DNA of 64,000 bases. Source: Xanthostigma xanthostigma (taxonomy: Eukaryota > Arthropoda > Insecta > Raphidioptera > Raphidiidae). The translations under genes were made by a program, and so were the position numbers. Position 1 is the first letter of the stretch. The number at the start of each line of letters is the position of its first letter. The notes beneath the pieces were generated by a model that did no database searches, was not told the origin of the DNA, and was given only the letters and a program-made list of their open reading frames with translations. Shown in pieces: positions 58,231 through 64,000 of this stretch. The stretch spans positions 30,581,501-30,645,500 of the forward strand of contig OY754464.1 of the NCBI GenBank assembly GCA_963575645.1. Reading direction: 5' to 3'.

Positions 58231-58412
58231 TGTCGCCGGGATATTGTCAAACCCGTGATATTATAATTTCACTTAGTGATATTATAATTTCACTTAGTGA
58301 TATTATAATTTCACTTAGTGAAATTATAATATCACGAATCTTTGTCAATCGTGATATTGTAATTTCACTAGTGAAATTACAAAATCACGGATTTGACAAT
58401 ATCCCGGCGACA
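58231..58412 (+). mobile_element. Fourfold-palindromic MITE family C, copy 2
   Basis: Reverse-orientation copy of 35041-35180 with identical ends, TGTCGCCGGGATATTGTCAA. It is 42 bp longer, exactly two extra copies of the 21-bp unit TGATATTATAATTTCACTTAG in one internal module. The rest is nearly identical. Confidence 0.92.
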
Positions 58413-58549
58413 TATACATATTTTCCTAAATAAAAAAAAACTTCTACAATACCGCATGGCAGTTTATCCCCAACGTTTAAAAAATATATATTAATTCTTT
58501 AATTCTTGTTTGCACTTTTATAGGAGGAAATAATATATTCGACCGAAAA

Positions 58550-59255
58550 AGTTGGTTTACATTGTTGATGTAGGTATAAATACATCCGATCCTTTATTTC
58601 TACATCAAGGCGTACCACAGGGCTCGGTGCTTGGCCCATATTATTTGTTCTTTATATAAATAGCTTACAGCATAACTTGCCGAATGTAGACAAAATAATT
58701 CTGTACGCTGACGATTGTAGCTTGATTAATGTCAGTGACGATATAAATAGTTTACAAATAAAAAATAATGATACAATTAAACTGTTTGATAATTGGTGCT
58801 CTAAAAATAATTTAAACTTAAACTTGAACAAAACGAAAGCTATGTTTTTCCAAACTGTTCAAAATAAATATAAAAATGACGTTAGCGTTAGTTTAAATAA
58901 TTCAATAATTGATAATGTAACTCAATTTTCTTTCCTCGGGTTACATATCAACAACAATTTAACTTTTTCAGATCATGTTGCAAAAATGTGTAAGAAAATT
59001 TCAAAATCTATCTTCGCTCTTCGTAAAATATCTCGCGATTGCGAAAATATACAAATCAGACTGACAATTTATTATTCTTTGGTTTTCCCCCATTTAAAAT
59101 ATGGCATAATTGCTTGGGGTAATTGCACTAATCTATCTCGCTTGTTTATTAAACAGAAATATGCAGTTAGAATAATCTTCAACTTATCGAAACGAACATC
59201 GTGAAAAGAAGTCTTTATAAAAAATAACATTCTAACATTACCGAGTATTTATATA
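58550..59255 (+). pseudogene. Jockey/CR1-type LINE reverse transcriptase, 5' part of split copy
   Basis: A truncated non-LTR polymerase. Motif B is visible as HQGVPQGSVLGP (about 58600-58636); a frameshift near 58640 follows, then LYINSLQHNLPNVDKI and the catalytic YADD (about 58700). NLNLNKTKAMFF, FLGLHINNNLTFSDH and KYGIIAWGNC are thumb and C-terminal blocks. A TGA stop at 59202-59204 interrupts the FNLSKRTS segment. The trace runs to the edge of a DNA transposon at 59256. Upstream domains are missing. Confidence 0.85.
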
Positions 59256-60198
59256 TGTTACCGGATAAGTCCGTTATGAAGTCATACCTAGGTTTGCCTA
59301 GGCAAAGTCCGCATTGTCGGGCCACTTTAGGCAAAGTCCGAAATTATTCGATATTTCGGACATTGCCTACACTGTGGTACGACAATCTTAGGTTTGCTAG
59401 ATGTGTAGCAGGCAAACTACGAAATAAGTTGATATTCCGATTCCAGGCGACGTCACTGAATTCTCATTCTGCATTGACTTTTGTGTTTAGTTGGGTTAAG
59501 CGGCCGTTGTGTTCAGTTGGGTTTAATCTTTATTGGATTTGTGACCAACAAGACATATGCAAGTAGATATGAGTGGCGTGGGTGAAATGAAGGCGAGATT
59601 TTTGGAGAAATTAGAGAATATGCAGAAACCAATAAATTCTTTTTACATTCCATCGATAGAGAAGTACGAGGCATTAATTAAAGAAGTTGAAGAAGCCAAG
59701 CAGGTTGCCAACAAAACAACTCTTCAATACCGGTGTCTCAAACGTTACGATGTGTTACTTGATGGGGGCATTAAAAAGTTAATTTTGCCATTGTCTGCGC
59801 AAGTCACTGAAGTGAAATACTTTGTCCCCAATGAAGAATTGTTTGAGGTGCTAGATAATGCTCACAAGGAATGTGGTCATGCTGGAAGAGATATTATGAT
59901 TAATCATTAAAGCACTAAGCAACAAATTATTAATACAAATTAGTGTTTTTTTTTCTATCGCAAACTGTGCTTCTTACTCGTACATAGGTATAATATTGAC
60001 AATAGGTAGGATAGTAATGCGGTAGGTTATTTCGGAGTTTGCCTGCTACATATTTGGTAAACCTAAGATTGTCTTACAACAGTGCAGGCAATGTCGGAAA
60101 TATCAACTAATTTCCGACTTAGCCTAAAGTGGCCCGGCAATGCGGACTTTGCCTAGACAAACCTAGGTATGACTGCATAACGGGCTTTGCCGGTAACA
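59256..60198 (+). mobile_element. Ginger2-like DNA transposon nested in LINE
   Basis: The 943-bp element has TGTTACCGG...CCGGTAACA ends and ~180-bp terminal inverted repeats (TCATACCTAGGTTTG, GGCAAAGTCCGCATTG, GGGCCACTTTAGGC, CAATCTTAGGTTT and GTAGCAGGCAAACT in both). The flank TATA (59252-59255 and 60199-60202) is a 4-bp duplication. TG...CA ends plus an integrase-like protein inside match Ginger-type transposons, whose enzyme is related to Gypsy integrase. It interrupts LINE coding sequence that resumes on the far side. Confidence 0.82.
59557..59910 (+). CDS. KRBA2-like integrase-type transposase, N-terminal fragment
   Basis: An uninterrupted 117-codon frame; a second ATG at 59569 is an equally good start. 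Residues ~10-90 (MKARFLEKLEN, SFYIPSIEKYEALI, TTLQYRCLKRYDVLL, IKKLILPL, EVKYFVPNEELFEVL) follow the N-terminal layout of KRBA2-like proteins, integrase-type transposases in insect genomes that resemble Ginger2. The last residues, HKECGHAGRDIM, match the opening histidines of the H2C2 zinc-binding motif, but the frame stops at INH before the cysteines and the DDE core. The fragment could bind DNA or protein at most, not catalyse transposition. It sits centrally between the terminal repeats. I recognise the family by motif, not by search. Confidence 0.65.
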   Translation: MQVDMSGVGEMKARFLEKLENMQKPINSFYIPSIEKYEALIKEVEEAKQVANKTTLQYRCLKRYDVLLDGGIKKLILPLSAQVTEVKYFVPNEELFEVLDNAHKECGHAGRDIMINH

Positions 60199-60535
60199 TA
60201 TATATTTTATATCAATGTACGTTAAATCAAATTTAAATAATTTTCCCACTAATGAGTCTGTACATGAATATAATACAAGGCACAAAACACATTGTATAAT
60301 TCCTCAACAATGTCTTTCTTTATATAGTAAAGGTCCAGTTTGTTCTGGGATCAACATTTTCAATAATTTACCTGCCAAATAAAAGATCTAAACATTAGCT
60401 TATTTAAAATTGCGTTAAAAAAATTTCTCATTCAGCAGTGTTTTTACTCTATTGAGGAATATTTTAATTAATTTATTGAAACTTGTAACATATTGTGACA
60501 ATTTCTTGCCTATTTGGCTATTTAGAAATAAATCT
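60199..60535 (+). pseudogene. LINE reverse transcriptase, 3' part of split copy
   Basis: After the transposon, the LINE trace resumes as YVKSNLNNF (shifted), then NNFPTNESVHEYNTRHK and INIFNNLPAK with a stop at about 60379. HEYNTRHK and NLPAK are standard C-terminal landmarks of Jockey/CR1-type polymerases. Together with 58550-59255 this restores the collinear order of one element. Confidence 0.75.
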
Positions 60536-60571
60536 ATTCTATTCTATTCTATTCTATTCTATTCTATTCTA
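60530..60571 (+). repeat. (ATTCT)n LINE tail
   Basis: AAATAAATCTATTCTATTCT and further ATTCT units end the element; the tail differs from the (ATCT)n of the LINE at 391-2014, so the two belong to different subfamilies. Confidence 0.85.
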
Positions 60572-60878
60572 ACATGCGGCGTTCAAAATTGACAATTGTC
60601 AACTTTTAGTACGTTGGACGACTCGAAAGTCGAATGTCTTGTTAAGAGCAGCCCTGCCTAATAGATTTACTCTTGATATGAAGCTGTTATTTCTATGATA
60701 TTTTAGAGATTGAGTAAATTCATGGACAGTTTAAGGTTTCTAATCACCGAATCCAGATAAATTTAATTCCAATTGATTTATATTCCCTTCTGATTTAATG
60801 GTTTCCCGAGAAAAAGTTATACATTTATAATCTTAATCTTTTAACTGAATGATGAAGAAAATCTAGATTCTAGAACTA
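60572..60878. other. No recognisable feature
   Basis: Short AT-rich spacer between the LINE tail and the mariner-like element. Confidence 0.4.
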
Positions 60879-60880
60879 TA

Positions 60881-62491
60881 CAGGGTGTTTGGCACATGAA
60901 CCGACACAATTTTTTGGGGGGTTCTCGTGGTCATTGTGATCATTTTAACCCCAATGACTTTTGCCCTAAGTGTCATGGTTATCGAGATACGATTTTTTTT
61001 AGTTATTTTCGAAAATCGGCCTAAAAATTGCCTTCAAAAAATCGTAACCTGTTTGTTTTTGGTACTAGAGACACGAAAATACATTTATTGAGTTCTCGAA
61101 TGACTCCTTGTTCTAAATGAATCATAATTTTATGCAAATAGTATCAGGAAAAAGACCCTATGGACTTTTAAAGTGCCTGTATTAATAAAAACCAGTAGAA
61201 AAAAATAATTTAAAAATCATTAAAAAAAAAATTAACGGGTATTTAGAAATTAGTTTTGTTTAGAAAAATACTCCACTTTATCCTCTTTTCAACGATATGC
61301 CACATGTCATATTTATCATTCAGAATGTAGCCAAATTAAACATTACTAGTTTGCAAGAGTCAACTCGTGCGCCAAAAAATATCAAGTCAGGCAGTCAGCC
61401 GTTATGGATCTAGGATGTAAATAACAAGTCTTGTTTCACTTTTCATTAAACGATATTGACTGTTAAACAGGTAGACAATGATTACAAAATTTGCTCAAAT
61501 TGTGCCCCTCCACATCGGATACAAGCACCACACCTATTTCTAATTTCAACAGTTGTTGTTCTCAAAAGCATTTCCCTTTTCATTATTTCAAATGCAGCAT
61601 CTATTCTTTCTATTAAATTTTCTCTGCTGGGTTCCTCCGTTGCGTATACTAGATCTTTAGCACGTCCCCAGACATAAAAATCTATAGGTGTCAGGTCTGG
61701 AGATCGCGCGGGCCACGGGATTGGACCCATTCTTCCAATCCACGAATTGATGAAAGAATAATTTAAAAACTCGCGTACTGATCGTTGGTAATGTGCCGGA
61801 CAACCGTCATTCTGAAACACTATCGGCACGTCTTCTTCGTACACAGGCACTTCTGCCAATAACTCTGGGAGATTATTTTCTAAAAATTCCAAATATGCAT
61901 CTCCGTTTAAGCGTTGGGGTAAATAAAACGGCCCTATAAGATTTTTGTTATTTACATCCTAGATCCATAACGGCTGACTGCCTGACTTGATATTTTTTGG
62001 CGCACGAGTTGACTCTTGCAAACTAGTAATGTTTAATTTGGCTACATTCTGAATGATAAATATGACATGTGGCATATCGTTGAAAAGAGGATAAAGTGGA
62101 GTATTTTTCTAAACAAAACTAATTTCTAAATACCCGTTAATTTTTTTTTAAATGATTTTTAAATTATTTTTTTCTACTGGTTTTTATTAATACAGGCACT
62201 TTAAAAGTCCATAGGGTCTTTTTCCTGATACTATTTGCATAAAATTATGATTCATTTAGAACAAGGAGTCATTCGAGAACTCAATAAATGTATTTTCGTG
62301 TCTCTAGTACCAAAAACAAACAGGTTACGATTTTTTGAAGGCAATTTTTAGGCCGATTTTCGAAAATAACTAAAAAAAATCGTATCTCGATAACCATGAC
62401 ACTTAGGGCAAAAGTCATTGGGGTTAAAATGATCACAATGACCACAAGAACCCCCCAAAAAATTGTGTCGGTTCATGTGCCAAACACCCTG
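60881..62491 (-). mobile_element. Tc1/mariner-like fold-back with ~546-bp terminal repeats
   Basis: Arms 60881-61427 and 61946-62491 are almost identical inverse copies starting CAGGGTGTTTGGCACATGAA. Flanking TATA on both sides contains the TA duplication expected for Tc1/mariner. The 518-bp core carries only the C-terminal part of a transposase. Arm identity is very high (one clear difference is TTCTCGTGG versus TTCTTGTGG), so the copy is young or the arms were homogenised. Confidence 0.9.
61482..61945 (-). pseudogene. Tc1/mariner-superfamily transposase, C-terminal part
   Basis: The minus strand encodes GPFYLPQRLNGDAYLEFLEN, then FQNDGCPAHYQ with the second catalytic Asp, WPARSPDLTPIDFYVWG with the third acidic residue, and a tail ending in CGGAQFEQIL and a stop. 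Forty-one residues separate the two Asp positions (DD41D-like spacing). The QNDG.PAHY / WPARSPDLTP.DF phrases are common in insect transposases, often with a DUF4817-type N-terminus. Here the N-terminal DNA-binding half and the first catalytic Asp are absent: upstream reading runs into the inverted arm and meets a stop. No ATG begins this frame, so it is a remnant. Confidence 0.85.
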
Positions 62492-62493
62492 TA

Positions 62494-63322
62494 TATGTAT
62501 ATTTTGAAAAAAGTATTTGTAAAATTAAAAACTTGCTAATTTTTAATAATGAGGTCATTAAATCTGAAAACATTGGTCTTCTTCTAATTGTAACTCTCAC
62601 AAAGTGTATTTTATCAAAGGTTCTGCTTCGTAAATTAATCACAAATTCATTTTAAATTACGATCTTTAAAACTGTATATCTGAACTACAAAATAATATTT
62701 GTTTTGTAAATGGTAGATGGTCTATCTTTCCTTTGATTCTAGCCTCATGTCCAAAAAGGTACAGCAACTTCGTTTGGGCCAGTACCTGTATAATAACATA
62801 TTGCCACTAACGAATTTGATATTACTAAACATTTTTTGGGTTCGGGTTTAGAACTACAGGTATAATGGTATAAAAGATTTACACTTGAGTGCCTATTAAA
62901 CTTACTGACAATTATTATAAAATTCGTCTATTGCTTTACACAAACTGAGTATTCGACAATTGCTCCAGTAAAATCTGCAAAGAAAATATTTGCATGTAAT
63001 TTCACTTCTTTCTAGCGCGTGTAGTGAAATCGGTGTTTATATAGTTTTCATGACCTATTACAAGCGTCCAGTCTAGGTTATGATCTGAAAACTGGTGAAA
63101 TTTTATTGGATTTCCAATTTATTATTTAAAAATCGGACTGGTTTAGCTCTGGTTATACATCGCAGTGTTTTTCGTAGAACTGTCTACGTCTTTTGAAAAA
63201 AGTTTTACATACATTAATATTTTATAGTATATTTGATCGAGATCTTTATTTTTTGTAATACTAAAAGAACTGTTTCTTTATTAGTCTAGCAATAATCACT
63301 GGGTGCAATAAGTATTTTGATT
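62494..63322. other. No recognisable feature
   Basis: AT-rich sequence with nothing supportable on either strand. Confidence 0.4.
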
Positions 63323-63813
63323 CAACACGCGTGAGTAATATGTAATTTCGGGGTCCTGCTAAATTCGGGAGAAATAATAAATTACTTCATGTTGACGCGT
63401 AGAGTGCTAATAATAAACCGTACTGTGAGATAATGAATTTTCTGGACCAACATGAACGCAGTAACAATCCCAAGCCGTTAAATAATGAAAAAAAAACTGC
63501 ACAGCTTCTGGACCAATAGGAACGTGGTAGGCGGTATTGTATATATGAAAAGAGCATCGCAATTCAGTGAAAGTCAGGGCCATCTTGTGTGCTTCGAGGG
63601 CTATGGGTACGTCAATCAATGAAGTGATTTATTATTTTTCCCTCTATTATCAGGGCCTCGATTACATATTACTCGTGCTAGTTGAATAAAGTATTATGTG
63701 CGATCATTGATCGAAGGAGAATATTCCACTCGCGTGTTTCCACACTCGCTAAGCTCGTGCGGCAAATTTCACGCTCATGGAATCTTCTCCTTCTCTCACT
63801 AGTCGCACAATAT
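63323..63813 (-). mobile_element. Two-module MITE family M, copy B
   Basis: Inverse copy of 11290-11726. The inner module runs from AACACGCGTGAGTAATATG to ATATTACTCGTGCT (63679); the outer module then ends CACTAGTCGCACAATA. Shared internal phrases include CAATTCAGTGAAAGTCAGGG and CCATCTTGTGTGC. The middle differs from copy A by indels. Confidence 0.7.
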
Positions 63814-64000
63814 ACCATTTTCGGTGTTTCTTTAAAAAGTAGAGCACACAGATAAATGCCACTTATACGAAATTCATATTTTTTGCATCTAATAGTAAAC
63901 TATTTGAAAATCGTTCAAGTCGATCAACTATCTATCGATTATTGACCGATAGTTCTATCGTTCGTGCGCGTTTAGCTTTAATGTTATAGGCGCATTTGAA
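63814..64000. other. No recognisable feature
   Basis: Window edge. A CTATCGATTATTGACCGATA-like imperfect palindrome near 63930 is too short to classify. Confidence 0.35.

Noticed and set aside
59255..59566. 103-codon frame at the left of the Ginger2-like element
   Set aside because: It reads through the terminal inverted repeat in a frame without motifs; the KRBA2-like frame downstream is the credible coding part.

Overview
The window looks like AT-rich, non-coding chromosomal DNA from an insect. I could not support a single host protein-coding exon. Almost everything recognisable is mobile-element debris, plus satellite and palindromic repeats. Typical insect signals include 3' ends resembling arthropod RTE retrotransposons (for example 300-385, 43540-43939, 47715-47870, 55890-56105), tRNA-derived SINE heads, and many MITEs. 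Hemiptera and Lepidoptera both fit; the sequence alone does not decide.

Layout. 1-300: minus-strand satellite, continuing outside the window. 300-2014: an RTE-like 3' end, then a 5'-truncated Jockey/CR1-type LINE. 3048-5568: a 2.5 kb imperfect palindrome with internal tandem units. 7.1-14.1 kb: a tRNA-derived SINE, a 450-bp dispersed repeat and several fold-back elements. 14257-14978: a TTAA-flanked element. 16330-16600 and 40829-41123: two copies of one hAT MITE, each with a perfect 8-bp target-site duplication. 16.6-22.8 kb: unannotated AT-rich DNA. 24817-25348: another hAT element with a perfect 8-bp duplication. 27816-28302: a pogo/Tigger remnant ending in a PCNA-binding-like box. 28.8-29.9 kb: a minisatellite next to a near-perfect hairpin. 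32321-33384: a decayed PIF/Harbinger element abutting a Ty3/Gypsy remnant (33385-34114). 35.0-37.2 kb: a cruciform-type MITE, a ~123-bp satellite carrying GCGCATGCGC, and the second 450-bp repeat. 38310 on: a candidate solo LTR. 39.1-41.1 kb: an RTE pol fragment between two repeat modules also seen at 13.3-14.1 kb. 42.5-50.7 kb: further fold-backs, RTE tails and a Harbinger MITE (45277-45720). 52.2-55.7 kb: a hAT-like element and an A-B-A'-B' double-inversion palindrome. 58.5-60.6 kb: a LINE split by an integrase-type (Ginger2-like) DNA transposon. 60881-62491: a Tc1/mariner-like fold-back with ~546-bp arms. 63323-63813: an inverted copy of the 11.3 kb repeat.

No gene set works together here. 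The content is a record of layered transposition. The clearest histories are the Ginger2-like insertion inside a LINE (exact TATA duplication and recoverable reading across the gap), perfect-TSD hAT MITE insertions, and repeat families present in opposite orientations. The most unusual structures are the A-B-A'-B' element, the fourfold-palindromic MITE that gains 21-bp units, and the CpG-box satellite.
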